Shown: positions 7,948 to 16,356 of the stretch, one piece after another
How positions within the stretch are numbered: the stretch's first letter is position 1
How the letters are laid out: each line of letters begins with the position of its first letter
DNA from: an uncultured Eubacteriales bacterium
GTDB lineage: Bacteria > Bacillota > Clostridia > Oscillospirales > Acutalibacteraceae
DNA length: 61,249 bases
Assembly: GCA_934636435.1 (NCBI GenBank)
Contig: CAKUAQ010000004.1
Location: forward strand, 1 to 61,249
Direction: 5' to 3'
Program-made: the position numbers and the translations under genes
Notes under the pieces: model-generated
Told to the model about the DNA's origin: nothing
The model's input: only the letters and a program-made list of their open reading frames with translations
Databases searched by the model: none

Positions 7948-8526
7948 ATGGAAGAAGAAAAGAAAACTCCCCCCGTCCCGGAGACGGACGGCGCGGAAAA
8001 GTCCGCGCCCAAGTCCTCCGCCAAATCGCCGGAGAAGCCCGAAAAGGCTGAAAAAGCGGATAAGGCCGCGAAAAAGGCGACGGATCTGGAGGTAAAGCTG
8101 GCGGCGGCGGAAAAAGAGCTGGCGGCGCTCAAGGATCAGCATCAGCGGATGCTGGCGGAATACGCCAACTATAAGCGCCGCACCGAGCAGGAAAAGCAGC
8201 AGATCGGGCAGTTTACGAAAGCGGAGCTGCTCACCGGGCTGCTGACCAGTCTCGATAATATGGAAAAGGCGGTGGATGCCCCCGCCGGGGATGAGTATAA
8301 AACCGGCGTGGATCTGGTGATGCGGCAGTTTCGGGAGGCGCTGATGGCGCTGGGGCTGGAGGAGATTCCCGCTCTGGGCGAGACCTTCGACCCCACGGTG
8401 CATCACGCGGTGATGCGGGAGGATGCCGACGGGGTGGAGCCGGAGACGGTCACCCAGGTATTCCAGACCGGCTATCGGGTCGGCGAGCGGGTGCTGCGCC
8501 CGGCCATGGTGAAAGTGGCCAATTAA
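7948..8526 (+). CDS. grpE: Nucleotide exchange factor GrpE
   Basis: A 192-residue cochaperone that releases ADP from DnaK. Residues 1-45 are a low-complexity Lys/Glu/Pro tail, about 50-100 form the long coiled coil (KELAALKDQHQRMLAEYANY, then KRRTEQEK), and the C-terminal beta domain contains TFDPTVHHAVM and VFQTGYRVGERVLRPAMVKV, which are diagnostic. The start at 7948 has AAGGAGG 11 nt upstream; an ATG at 7921 is in frame but would precede that site. It follows hrcA by 19 bp. Confidence 0.96.
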   Translation: MEEEKKTPPVPETDGAEKSAPKSSAKSPEKPEKAEKADKAAKKATDLEVKLAAAEKELAALKDQHQRMLAEYANYKRRTEQEKQQIGQFTKAELLTGLLTSLDNMEKAVDAPAGDEYKTGVDLVMRQFREALMALGLEEIPALGETFDPTVHHAVMREDADGVEPETVTQVFQTGYRVGERVLRPAMVKVAN

Positions 8527-8640
8527 AGCGCCGATGCACAGGAGCTGCACGGGACGCGCGTAACGTTGCCTGACACGGGGCGGAATGCTCCGGTTAGATA
8601 TACAATGGTATTTCATACACAATGTTTGGAGGTATGCTTT

Positions 8641-10461
8641 ATGGCTAAGATTATTGGTATTGATTTGGGTACGACGAACAGCTGCGTGGCGGTGATCGAG
8701 GGCGGCGAGCCGGTGGTCATCCCCAATGCGGAGGGCGCCCGCACCACTCCGTCTGTGGTGGCGTTCAAGAAAGACGGCGAGCGCGTGGTGGGCCGTGTGG
8801 CGAAGCAGCAGGCAGTGTCTGCGCCGGACCGCACCATCTCGTCCATCAAGCGGGACATGGGCACCGACCGTAAGGTGACCATCGACGGCAAGGCGTATAC
8901 CCCCCAGGAGATTTCGGCGATGATCCTGTCCAAGCTGAAGCAGGATGCCGAGGCCTATCTGGGCGATAAGGTCACCGAGGCGGTCATCACCGTGCCGGCG
9001 TACTTCACGGACGCCCAGCGGCAGGCCACCAAGGATGCCGGTAAGATCGCCGGCATGGAGGTCAAGCGGATCATCAACGAGCCTACGGCGGCGGCGCTGG
9101 CCTACGGCATTGACAAGGGTGCGGATCAGAAGATCATGGTCTACGATCTGGGCGGCGGCACCTTCGATGTGTCCATCATCGAGATGGGCGACGGTGTGCA
9201 GGAGGTGCTGGCCACCGCCGGTAACAACCGGCTGGGCGGCGATGACTTCGATCAGAAGATTGTGGATTGGCTGATCGCCACCTTCAAGGCGGACACCGGC
9301 GTGGATCTGTCCGGGGACAAGATGGCGCTGCAGCGGCTGCGCGAGGCGGCGGAAAAGGCGAAGATCGAGCTGTCCGGTTCCACCAGCAGCAACATCAACC
9401 TGCCCTTTATCACCGCCGACGCGACGGGACCCAAGCATATGGATATCACCCTCACCCGGGCGAAGTTCAACGAGCTGACCGCCTCGCTGGTGGAGTCCAC
9501 CATGGGCCCGGTGCGGCAGGCGCTGAGCGATTCCGGCCTGACGGCCGCGCAGATCGACAAGGTGCTGCTGGTGGGCGGCTCCACCCGTATTCCTGCGGTG
9601 CAGGAGGCGGTGCAGAAGTTCATGGGTAAAGAGCCCTTCAAGGGCATCAACCCCGACGAGTGCGTGGCCATGGGCGCGGCGCTCCAGGGCGGTGTGCTGG
9701 GCGGCGAGGTCAAGGGCCTGCTGCTGCTGGATGTGACCCCCCTGTCGCTGGGTGTGGAGACCATGGGCGGCGTGATGACCAAGCTCATCGACCGCAACAC
9801 CACCATCCCCACCAAGAAGAGCCAGATCTTCTCCACGGCTGTGGATAATCAGCCCTCGGTGGAGATTCACGTGCTCCAGGGCGAGCGGGAGTTCGCCAAG
9901 GATAATAAGACGCTGGGTATGTTCCATCTGGACGGCATTGCGCCCGCCCGCCGGGGCGTGCCGCAGATCGAGGTCACCTTCGATATTGATGCCAACGGCA
10001 TCGTGAATGTGTCCGCCAAGGATCTGGGCACCGGCAAGGAGCAGCACATCACCATCACCTCCAACACCAATATGTCCAAGGAGGATGTGGAGAAGGCTGT
10101 GAAAGAGGCCGAGCAGTATGCCAGCGAGGATAAGGCGCGCCGGGAGGCGGTCGATGCCCGCAACAATGCGGATCAGCTGGTGTACCAGTGCGAAAAGACC
10201 ATGGAGGAGCTGGGCGACAAGATTGATGCCGCCGATAAGACCGACCTGCAGGCGAAGTTGGATGCGCTGAAGGAAGCCCTCAAGGGTGAGGACATCGAGG
10301 CCATCAAGTCCAAGCAGGAGGAGCTGACCAAGGCCTTCTACGCCGTCAGCGAGAAGGTGTATAAGGCGAGCGCTCCTCAGGACGGCGCGGCGGGCGGAGC
10401 TGCCCCCGAGGGCGGCGCGGCTCCCAACGGCGACGGTTTCTATGACGGCAACGTGCAATAA
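8641..10461 (+). CDS. dnaK: Chaperone protein DnaK (Hsp70)
   Basis: A 606-residue ATP-dependent chaperone. The nucleotide-binding domain begins GIDLGTTNSCVAV and contains VYDLGGGTFDVSI and the VLLVGGSTRIPAVQ motif; the substrate-binding domain contains LLLDVTPLSLGVETMGGV. Length is typical. The C-terminal tail is Gly/Ala-rich and ends DGFYDGNVQ instead of the acidic EEV-type ending seen in many species. GGAGG precedes the ATG. The 114-bp gap after grpE has no clear terminator, so it is probably co-transcribed from the CIRCE promoter. Confidence 0.98.
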   Translation: MAKIIGIDLGTTNSCVAVIEGGEPVVIPNAEGARTTPSVVAFKKDGERVVGRVAKQQAVSAPDRTISSIKRDMGTDRKVTIDGKAYTPQEISAMILSKLKQDAEAYLGDKVTEAVITVPAYFTDAQRQATKDAGKIAGMEVKRIINEPTAAALAYGIDKGADQKIMVYDLGGGTFDVSIIEMGDGVQEVLATAGNNRLGGDDFDQKIVDWLIATFKADTGVDLSGDKMALQRLREAAEKAKIELSGSTSSNINLPFITADATGPKHMDITLTRAKFNELTASLVESTMGPVRQALSDSGLTAAQIDKVLLVGGSTRIPAVQEAVQKFMGKEPFKGINPDECVAMGAALQGGVLGGEVKGLLLLDVTPLSLGVETMGGVMTKLIDRNTTIPTKKSQIFSTAVDNQPSVEIHVLQGEREFAKDNKTLGMFHLDGIAPARRGVPQIEVTFDIDANGIVNVSAKDLGTGKEQHITITSNTNMSKEDVEKAVKEAEQYASEDKARREAVDARNNADQLVYQCEKTMEELGDKIDAADKTDLQAKLDALKEALKGEDIEAIKSKQEELTKAFYAVSEKVYKASAPQDGAAGGAAPEGGAAPNGDGFYDGNVQ

Positions 10462-10470
10462 GGATTTCTG

Positions 10471-10519
10471 AAAACCACCGGAGTCGCCGCTCCATCATAG
10501 ACGGCGGCTCCGGGTTTTC
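10471..10519 (+). terminator. Terminator-like hairpin after dnaK
   Basis: Arms 10478-10489 and 10502-10513 (one G-T wobble) are flanked by AAAACC and GGTTTTC, so the stem can extend. It should reduce read-through from dnaK to dnaJ. Confidence 0.75.
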
Positions 10520-10586
10520 GGGTTTTCGGCGGGCGGTTGGGCGGTTTGCCTTTCAGCCGACGGCTTGTGGCGTGTCCGCTTTCAGT

Positions 10587-10830
10587 GACAGCGATTTTAC
10601 TCCGTAAAATCAGCCACAATTCCGCAAGGAGAGGTGCAGCAAAATAAATTTTGCTGCGCGTTTTGTGGCTTTCGCTGTCTGGACGACAGCGATTTTACTC
10701 CGTAAAACCGGCCACAATTCCGCAAGGAGAGGTGCAGCAAAATAAATTTTGCTGCGCGTTTTGTGGCTTTCGCTGTCTAAACGACAGCGATTTTACTCCG
10801 TAAAATCAGCCACAATTCCGCAAGGAGAGG
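10587..10830 (+). repeat. 98-bp tandem repeat (2 full + 1 partial copy) with nested palindromes
   Basis: Units begin with GACAGCG at 10587, 10685 and 10783, exactly 98 bp apart, and differ at only a few positions. Each full unit is a nested inverted repeat. Outer arms GACAGCG/CGCTGTC enclose a hairpin (GATTTTAC-TCC-GTAAAATC) and a second stem (AGCCACAA/TTGTGGCT) that holds a perfect 10-bp palindrome (GCAGCAAAAT-AA-ATTTTGCTGC). The third copy is cut after CAAGGAGAGG, which supplies the dnaJ ribosome binding site. The array fills most of the 370-bp dnaK-dnaJ gap. Origin unknown; a REP/MITE-like element is one possibility. Confidence 0.92.
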
Positions 10831-10831
10831 A

Positions 10832-11989
10832 ATGATTAGAGCAATGGCAGATAAGCGGGATTTCTACGAGGTGCTGGGGATACAGAAAGGTGCCTCGGAG
10901 GATGAAATCAAAAAGGCCTATCGGCAGATGGCCAAAAAATACCACCCCGATCTGAATCCGGGGGATAAAGAGGCGGAAGCCCACTTCAAGGAGGTCAACG
11001 AGGCCTACGAGGTGCTGTCCGACCCGGAGAAAAAAGCGCGCTACGATCAGTACGGCCATGCCGGAGTGGATCCGAATTTCGGCGCCGGTGCCGGCGGAGC
11101 TTACGGCGGCGGTGTGGATTTCGGAGATCTGGGGGATATTTTTTCCTCCTTCTTCGGCGGTGGCGGCGGCTTCGGCGGCGGCCGTCGGGCGGATCCCAAT
11201 GCCTCCCGGCGGGGCAGCGACGCGGCTGCGTCGGTCATTCTCTCCTTTGAGGAGGCGGCCAAGGGCTGCAAAAAGAAGATCAATGTCCAGCGCATCTGTA
11301 CCTGTCCGGATTGCGGCGGCACCGGTGCGAAGAAGGGCACCAGCCCCAAGACCTGTCCGGATTGCGGCGGCCGCGGGCAGGTGGTGCACAATCAGCGCAC
11401 CCCCTTCGGTATGATGCAGACCCAGAGCACCTGTTCCCGCTGCCACGGCCGCGGACAGATCGTGGATTCCCCCTGCCCCACCTGCAGCGGTCAGGGGCGG
11501 ATACGCCGCACCGAGGAGGTGGGCGTGAATATCCCCGCCGGCATCAACGACGGGCAGATTCTCAGCATTCCGGGCAAGGGCAATGCCGGACAGAACGGCG
11601 GCCCCGCCGGCGATCTGCAGATCGAGATTTCCGTGCGTCCTCATCCCCTGTTTGAGCGGGACGGGTTCAATATCTGGTACGAAATGCCCATCACCTATGC
11701 CCAGGCGGCTTTGGGCGCCGAGGTGGAGATCCCCACCCTGGACGGCAAGATTCCCTTCTCCATCAAGGAGGGCACCCAGCCCGGCGACGTGCTGCGGGTC
11801 AAGGGCAAAGGTATCCCCTTCCTCAACGGGCGGGGCACCGGCGATCTGCTGCTGAAGATCGTGGTGGAGGTGCCGAAGAGCCTCAGCAGCGAGCAGAAAA
11901 AGCTGCTGCAGGAATTTGAGTCCACCACCGGCGACAAGAATTATCAGAAGCGCCGCTCCTTCTTCGACAAGCTGAAGCGCGGTTTTTGA
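10832..11989 (+). CDS. dnaJ: Chaperone protein DnaJ (Hsp40)
   Basis: A 385-residue type I J-protein that stimulates DnaK ATP hydrolysis and delivers substrates. The J domain has HPD (about residues 38-40), followed by a Gly/Phe-rich region (about 83-118), and four zinc-finger repeats CPDCGGTG, CPDCGGRG, CSRCHGRG and CPTCSGQG (about 158-222), then the two substrate-binding beta domains. The start is ambiguous: ATG 10832 sits 4 nt after AAGGAG, while ATG 10844 gives the more usual MADKRDFYEVLG start but is 16 nt away. The upstream region is a tandem-repeat array. Confidence 0.96.
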   Translation: MIRAMADKRDFYEVLGIQKGASEDEIKKAYRQMAKKYHPDLNPGDKEAEAHFKEVNEAYEVLSDPEKKARYDQYGHAGVDPNFGAGAGGAYGGGVDFGDLGDIFSSFFGGGGGFGGGRRADPNASRRGSDAAASVILSFEEAAKGCKKKINVQRICTCPDCGGTGAKKGTSPKTCPDCGGRGQVVHNQRTPFGMMQTQSTCSRCHGRGQIVDSPCPTCSGQGRIRRTEEVGVNIPAGINDGQILSIPGKGNAGQNGGPAGDLQIEISVRPHPLFERDGFNIWYEMPITYAQAALGAEVEIPTLDGKIPFSIKEGTQPGDVLRVKGKGIPFLNGRGTGDLLLKIVVEVPKSLSSEQKKLLQEFESTTGDKNYQKRRSFFDKLKRGF

Positions 11990-12110
11990 AGTCGCGCAGG
12001 GTAGTGTGTGTGGGTGCTGAAAACGCGGCCCGCGCACAAGGATTGTGCGGCAGCGGGCCGGCTGCGGCTTGAAGTCGCGCACCGCAGTTCGCGCGGGTGC
12101 TGATGCCGAA
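11986..12110 (+). repeat. 83-bp imperfect direct repeat overlapping the dnaJ stop
   Basis: TTGAAGTCGCGCA occurs at 11986 and 12069, and each copy is followed about 15-20 nt later by GGGTGCTGA. The first copy includes the dnaJ stop codon. Between the copies lies a strong nested hairpin (GGCCCGC-GCACAA...TTGTGC...GCGGGCC, 12027-12059) without a U-run. The copies are diverged between these anchors. Confidence 0.6.
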
Positions 12111-12158
12111 GGTGCACCCCGCATCTTTTTTGATTTCTCCTATATAACCATAAAGCAC

Positions 12159-12198
12159 GACCCGCCATCGAATTGGTTCGATGGCGGGTCGCTTTTTG
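12159..12198 (+). terminator. Intrinsic terminator of the dnaJ transcript
   Basis: A perfect 14-bp stem (GACCCGCCATCGAA) with TTGG loop is followed by GCTTTTTG. Confidence 0.9.
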
Positions 12199-12273
12199 CT
12201 GTGTGTGGCTCCCGTTGCAGACCGGAGCATGCCCCATGGGCCGGGGACAGGCACCGCAGCGAGAGCGCGACGG

Positions 12274-13032
12274 TCAGATGCCCGACCGCTTGCGGATTTC
12301 CCGAGGGGTAGCACCGGTATGCGCGCGGAGGACCTTCCGGAAATAGGAGGATGAGCTGAATCCCATCCTTTCGCTGATCTGCTCTATGGGCAGATCGGTG
12401 GTTTCCAGCAGCCGGATCGCCCGGTCGCAGAGCACCTTTTGCCGTGCATAATTCGGTGAATATCCGAGGGAATGCTTAAAGGCGCTGTAAAGCGCCGATT
12501 CGCTGACGCCGCATATCTGCGCCACCTGTCCGATGCTCTGAAACGGATTTTCCGTGATCGCCTCCAGCGCCGATTCGGCGATGGGATGGATGCGGCTGTC
12601 CATGTATGTGAAACGGCCCTCCAGTGCGCCGAGCAGCTGATAGAGTGCGCCTATGGAGCCCGCGTGAACCCGGTAATCCGACACGATGCTCTCGAAACAG
12701 CCCGTGGCAAATTCGTCAAACGGCAGTTTTTGCAGAGCCGGTTTTTTGCCGTTGCGGAACGGCAAAAAATCAAACCCCAGCGAATGCCAGGAGACCTCGC
12801 CGTCCCGGGGGTACCAAAACGAATGGTATTGGCAGCCGAGAGGAATAAAAAACGGCTCCCCTTCTTCCACGATCAGCGTCTCCCCGCGCGTCACCAGCTT
12901 TCCCGTGCCGCGGATCAGCATACCGATATAGTTTTTCGGCGCCCCCGGCGCCTGGCCGCAATTGGTGTGATGCTCCTTGGAAAACACCACTTTTCCAAAG
13001 CAAAAGCTGTCGAAGAATTGTTGGTCGTTCAT
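12274..13032 (-). CDS. AraC-family transcriptional regulator
   Basis: A 252-residue regulator. The N-terminal cupin-like sensor (about residues 1-130) includes LIVEEGEPFFIPLGCQY. The C-terminal double helix-turn-helix (about 150-250) contains IGQVAQICGVSESALYSAFK, then IEQISERMGFSSSSYFRKVL, and ends near GATPREIRK. It diverges from a three-gene oxidoreductase operon whose promoter lies in the shared gap, so it most likely controls that operon. Its ribosome binding site is weak. The ligand is unknown, probably a sugar or sugar acid. Confidence 0.88.
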   Translation of the reverse strand: MNDQQFFDSFCFGKVVFSKEHHTNCGQAPGAPKNYIGMLIRGTGKLVTRGETLIVEEGEPFFIPLGCQYHSFWYPRDGEVSWHSLGFDFLPFRNGKKPALQKLPFDEFATGCFESIVSDYRVHAGSIGALYQLLGALEGRFTYMDSRIHPIAESALEAITENPFQSIGQVAQICGVSESALYSAFKHSLGYSPNYARQKVLCDRAIRLLETTDLPIEQISERMGFSSSSYFRKVLRAHTGATPREIRKRSGI

Positions 13033-13067
13033 GTATTATCACCGCTGTTTCGTATAGAATATTACCT

Positions 13068-13079
13068 CTTTTATAAAAG
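13068..13079. promoter_or_regulatory. 12-bp perfect palindrome in a divergent promoter region
   Basis: CTTTTATAAAAG lies between the AraC gene and the divergent operon, just upstream of the operon's -35 box. It could be an operator or part of the AraC promoter. Confidence 0.35.
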
Positions 13080-13088
13080 TATACTGCA

Positions 13089-13117
13089 TTGCGGTCCCCT
13101 CCGTCAAGTGGTATGAT
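13089..13117 (+). promoter_or_regulatory. Promoter of the dehydrogenase operon
   Basis: TTGCGG (13089-13094), 17-bp spacer, TATGAT (13112-13117), 61 bp before the first start codon. Confidence 0.65.
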
Positions 13118-13178
13118 TAGACACAGCGAGCCGGGTACGGCGGCTTTGGGTCTACCGTATTCGGCGGAGGGAGGTACT

Positions 13179-14198
13179 ATGATGAAAAACAAGATCATCG
13201 GATTTATGGCGCCGGGCGTGGTGGAGCTGAACGATTGGCCCATCGAGGAGCCGGGCACCGGGGAGGTTCTGGTGAAGCTCGCCTGTTCCACGATCAGCAG
13301 CGGAACCGAACGGGCCAATCTGATCGGCGAGGTCAATGTTGCCGTATTCGGTCAGGATACGGTGGCGCACTTTCCGCGGTATTGCGGGTACAGCTCTGCC
13401 GGCACGGTGGTAAAGGTGGGAGCGGGCGTGTGTTCCGTACAGCCGGGCGACCGGGTGGCCCTTTCCTGGAGCGTCCATGCGGCATACTGCACCCTCCCGG
13501 AATCCAATGTCCATAAGCTGATTTCCGATACGATTTCATTCCGGGAAGCGGCGCTTCTGCATATCGGCACCTTTCCCCTTGCGGCGATCCGGAAATGCCG
13601 CCTTGAGCTCGGGGAGAGCGCCCTGGTGATGGGTCTGGGTGTGCTGGGGATCATGGCGGTGAGCTTGCTGAAGACCGCCGGGGCGGTGCCGATCGTGGCG
13701 GTCGACCCGGTAGTGGAAAGACGGGAAAAGGCGCTGAAATTCGGCGCAGACTATGCGCTGGATCCCTTTGCGGAGGGCTTCGCGGAAAAGGTGCGCGCGG
13801 TGACCGACGGCGGTGTCAGCGTAGCGATTGAGGTCACCGGCAACGGCGGCGGGCTCAACGGCGCGCTGGACTGTATGAGAAAATATGGGCGTGTGGCTTT
13901 GCTCGGCTGCACCCGTCACAGCGATTTTTCCGTGGATTATTATAAAAAGGTGCACGGGCCGGGGATAACGCTCATCGGTGCGCATACCCTAGCCCGCCCG
14001 GAGGTGGAATCCTACCCGGGGTATTGGACGACCCACGACGATGTGATGGCGGTGCAGAGACTCATCGTGCATGGTCGGCTGAATCTCGAGCGCATGATCG
14101 ACGAGGTACATTCTCCGGCGCAGGCAGTCGAAGTTTACCGGCGGCTGGCCAATGAAACTTCCTTCCCGTTGGTACAGTTTGATTGGAGTGAAGTATGA
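13179..14198 (+). CDS. Zinc-binding dehydrogenase-like MDR protein
   Basis: A 339-residue cytoplasmic NAD(P)-dependent oxidoreductase of the medium-chain dehydrogenase superfamily. The GroES-like fold occupies about residues 1-145 (PGTGEVLVKLACSTISSGTE) and the Rossmann fold follows with MGLGVLGIMAV. The usual structural-zinc four-Cys cluster is absent, and the catalytic Cys position reads SSGTE, so it is an atypical member like other clostridial sugar-operon dehydrogenases. GGAGGGAGG precedes the ATG. It overlaps the next gene by 4 nt. It probably oxidises a sugar, cyclitol or sugar acid; the substrate is unknown. Confidence 0.82.
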   Translation: MMKNKIIGFMAPGVVELNDWPIEEPGTGEVLVKLACSTISSGTERANLIGEVNVAVFGQDTVAHFPRYCGYSSAGTVVKVGAGVCSVQPGDRVALSWSVHAAYCTLPESNVHKLISDTISFREAALLHIGTFPLAAIRKCRLELGESALVMGLGVLGIMAVSLLKTAGAVPIVAVDPVVERREKALKFGADYALDPFAEGFAEKVRAVTDGGVSVAIEVTGNGGGLNGALDCMRKYGRVALLGCTRHSDFSVDYYKKVHGPGITLIGAHTLARPEVESYPGYWTTHDDVMAVQRLIVHGRLNLERMIDEVHSPAQAVEVYRRLANETSFPLVQFDWSEV

Positions 14199-15247
14199 TG
14201 AAAAAGATCCGCATCGCACAAATCGGCACGAGCGAGAACAGCCACGGCAATGCCGTGTTTCACAGCCTGAAAAAGCAATCGGATATTTTCGAAGTGGCGG
14301 GCTTCGCCCTGCCCGAGCATGAACGGGAGAAATTCCCCCGGCAGATGGGCGAATTCGAGGGCTATCGCGAAATGACGGTAGAGGATATTCTGAACGACCG
14401 CTCCATTGAGGCGGTGGCGGTGGAGACGGAGGAGCTGTATCTGACTCAATATGCCCTCCTGGCGGCGGAGCACGGCAAGCATATCCATATGGAGAAGCCG
14501 GGCGGCGTCGGGCTGGCGGATTTTACCCGCCTGATCGAGCGGGTCAGGCGCAACGGAACGGTATTTCACACCGGGTATATGTATCGCTACAATCCGGAGA
14601 TCCAACGGCTTTTTTCCCGGATCGACGTAGGGGAGCTGGGAGAGATCGTCAGCGTGGAGGCGCAGATGAATTGCTATCACAGCGACGCGATCCGAAAATG
14701 GATGGAGTGTCTGCCCGGCGGCATGATGTTTTTTCTGGGCTGTCATCTGGTGGATCTGGTTTTGCGTCTGATGGGGCGGCCGGAGGAAATCATACCGTTC
14801 AATATGTCGACGAGACTGGGTGGCATTTCGTCGGTAGATTTCGGCATGGCCGTGTTCCGGTATCCGCGCGGCATTTCGTTCATTAAGGCGGCGGATGTGG
14901 AAGCCGGCGGTTACGCGATGCGGCAGCTGGTGGTTGCCGGGACAAAGGGAACTGCGGAGATCAAGCCCCTTGAAATGCTGGAGGGCCACGTGGAGCGCGA
15001 CGGTCAGTTTGCCGAAAGCCGCCTGTACAGGAATCCCGAAAACTGGCTGGACCGGGGCGAAAAGCACGTTTCCGCCCGCTTTGATCGGTATGACGGGATG
15101 CTGCGTGCCTTTGCGGAATATGTGTCCGGGAGCCGGCAGAATCCGTATACTCTGGACTATGAGCTGGAGCTGTATAAAACGGTGCTGCAATGCTGTGGAA
15201 TAAAGGATAAGGAGACTGTACACCATGAAAGCAATACAGATCAATGA
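14195..15247 (+). CDS. Gfo/Idh/MocA-family oxidoreductase
   Basis: A 350-residue NAD(P)-dependent oxidoreductase. The N-terminal Rossmann fold has IRIAQIGTSE in place of the common GxGxxG loop. The active-site EKP motif is present (HIHMEKPGG, about residue 100), followed by the C-terminal alpha/beta substrate domain. It is translationally coupled to its neighbours: 4-nt overlap upstream and 23-nt overlap downstream. Together the three genes probably oxidise or epimerise a sugar derivative under control of the divergent AraC protein. Confidence 0.85.
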   Translation: MMKKIRIAQIGTSENSHGNAVFHSLKKQSDIFEVAGFALPEHEREKFPRQMGEFEGYREMTVEDILNDRSIEAVAVETEELYLTQYALLAAEHGKHIHMEKPGGVGLADFTRLIERVRRNGTVFHTGYMYRYNPEIQRLFSRIDVGELGEIVSVEAQMNCYHSDAIRKWMECLPGGMMFFLGCHLVDLVLRLMGRPEEIIPFNMSTRLGGISSVDFGMAVFRYPRGISFIKAADVEAGGYAMRQLVVAGTKGTAEIKPLEMLEGHVERDGQFAESRLYRNPENWLDRGEKHVSARFDRYDGMLRAFAEYVSGSRQNPYTLDYELELYKTVLQCCGIKDKETVHHESNTDQ

Positions 15248-16205
15248 CGACCGCTCCCTGCGGTGGGATACCGTTCCGGATCCGATACCGGGGGAGGAGG
15301 ATTGTCTGGTTAAGATCGAGGCGGCAGCGTTGAACCGTGCGGATCTGATGCAGCGGGAGGGGGATTATCCGCCGCCGCCCGGCTGTCCCCCATGGATGGG
15401 GCTGGAAATATCCGGGACGATCGTAGCTGTGGCGGAGGGCGCGAAGAAAAAATCCGCCTGGAAGATCGGCGATAAGGTGTGTGCTTTGCTTGGCGGCGGT
15501 GGATATGCTGAATATGCCAACGTGCGGTACGATATGCTGATGCCCGTCCCGGAGGGCTGCTCGATGGTAGAGGCAGCGGCCATGCCGGAGGCCTTTGCGA
15601 CGGCATACCTGAATCTGTTTATTGAGGGCAGGGTCGAGCGCGGCAATACGCTTCTGATGAATGCCGGCGCCTCGGGGCTGGCGAGCGTGGTGATTCCCAT
15701 GGCTAAAGCGTTCGGCGTTCGGGTGATCACCACCGTCCGCACCGAAGAGGCGGCGAGCCGTATTCGGCATCTGCACGCCGACCGTGTCGTGGTGACAACC
15801 AAAGAGGATATTGCCGCCGTGCTGCGGGAGGAGCTCGACCGGGGTCACGGCGTAGATGTGGCGATTGATTGCCTCGGCGGCGAGAGTATGGGGCGGTGCA
15901 TCCATTATCTGACCCACGGGGCCCGATGGATCGTAATCGCGGCGTTGGCCGGGCAGAAGACCGAGATTGACCTGAAAAATATCTACGTGCGGAATGTACG
16001 GATTATCGGCAGCACGCTGCGTTCCCGCGCCCCCGAAACCAAAGCGGACATACTGGCCGCTCTGGTGCGGGATGTGTGGCCGAAGGTGGCTGTGGGCGAA
16101 ATCCGCCCGACGATCTATAAGGTTTTGCCGATCACCGAAGCGGAGGCGGCGCAGGAGATACTGTACCGGGGCGAACATGTCGGCAAGGTTGTGTTAACCC
16201 TCTGA
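15225..16205 (+). CDS. Quinone oxidoreductase-family (PIG3-like) protein
   Basis: A 326-residue MDR protein. The signature NRADLMQREGDYPPPPG (about residues 37-53) is typical of the PIG3/QOR branch, which lacks zinc. NAD(P)H binding is via LMNAGASGLASV. The start overlaps the preceding gene by 23 nt, which indicates tight coupling. Last gene of the operon. Its substrate in this context is unknown. Confidence 0.85.
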   Translation: MKAIQINDDRSLRWDTVPDPIPGEEDCLVKIEAAALNRADLMQREGDYPPPPGCPPWMGLEISGTIVAVAEGAKKKSAWKIGDKVCALLGGGGYAEYANVRYDMLMPVPEGCSMVEAAAMPEAFATAYLNLFIEGRVERGNTLLMNAGASGLASVVIPMAKAFGVRVITTVRTEEAASRIRHLHADRVVVTTKEDIAAVLREELDRGHGVDVAIDCLGGESMGRCIHYLTHGARWIVIAALAGQKTEIDLKNIYVRNVRIIGSTLRSRAPETKADILAALVRDVWPKVAVGEIRPTIYKVLPITEAEAAQEILYRGEHVGKVVLTL

Positions 16206-16244
16206 GTCGCCGCCGGACGGCTGGGGCATTTCAAAAAGGCAACG

Positions 16245-16292
16245 AAAAACAAAAAACCGGCACAGCGAACTGTTGGGTCCGCTGCGCCGGTT
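16245..16292 (-). terminator. Terminator of the minus-strand COG2509 gene
   Basis: On the minus strand a 13-bp stem (one A-C mismatch; arms 16280-16292 and 16255-16267) is followed by TTTTTTGTTTTT. It also separates convergent transcripts. Confidence 0.85.
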
Positions 16293-16356
16293 GGTTATAG
16301 GCTGTTTCGGCGATGCCGGGGTTGGTTGTACGGAGAGGTCGCGGGGAGCTCGCGGT

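Noticed and set aside
8527..8640. Independent dnaK promoter between grpE and dnaK
   Set aside because: A TATACAAT-like -10 is present, but no -35 at suitable distance, and read-through from the CIRCE promoter is expected.
7903..10458. A very long open frame antisense to grpE and dnaK
   Set aside because: It is the complement of well-supported genes in GC-rich DNA, has no motif and no ribosome binding site, and its His/Arg/Gly-rich composition is that of a shadow frame.
10587..10830. CRISPR array
   Set aside because: The units are contiguous 98-bp repeats without unique spacers, and no cas genes are present.
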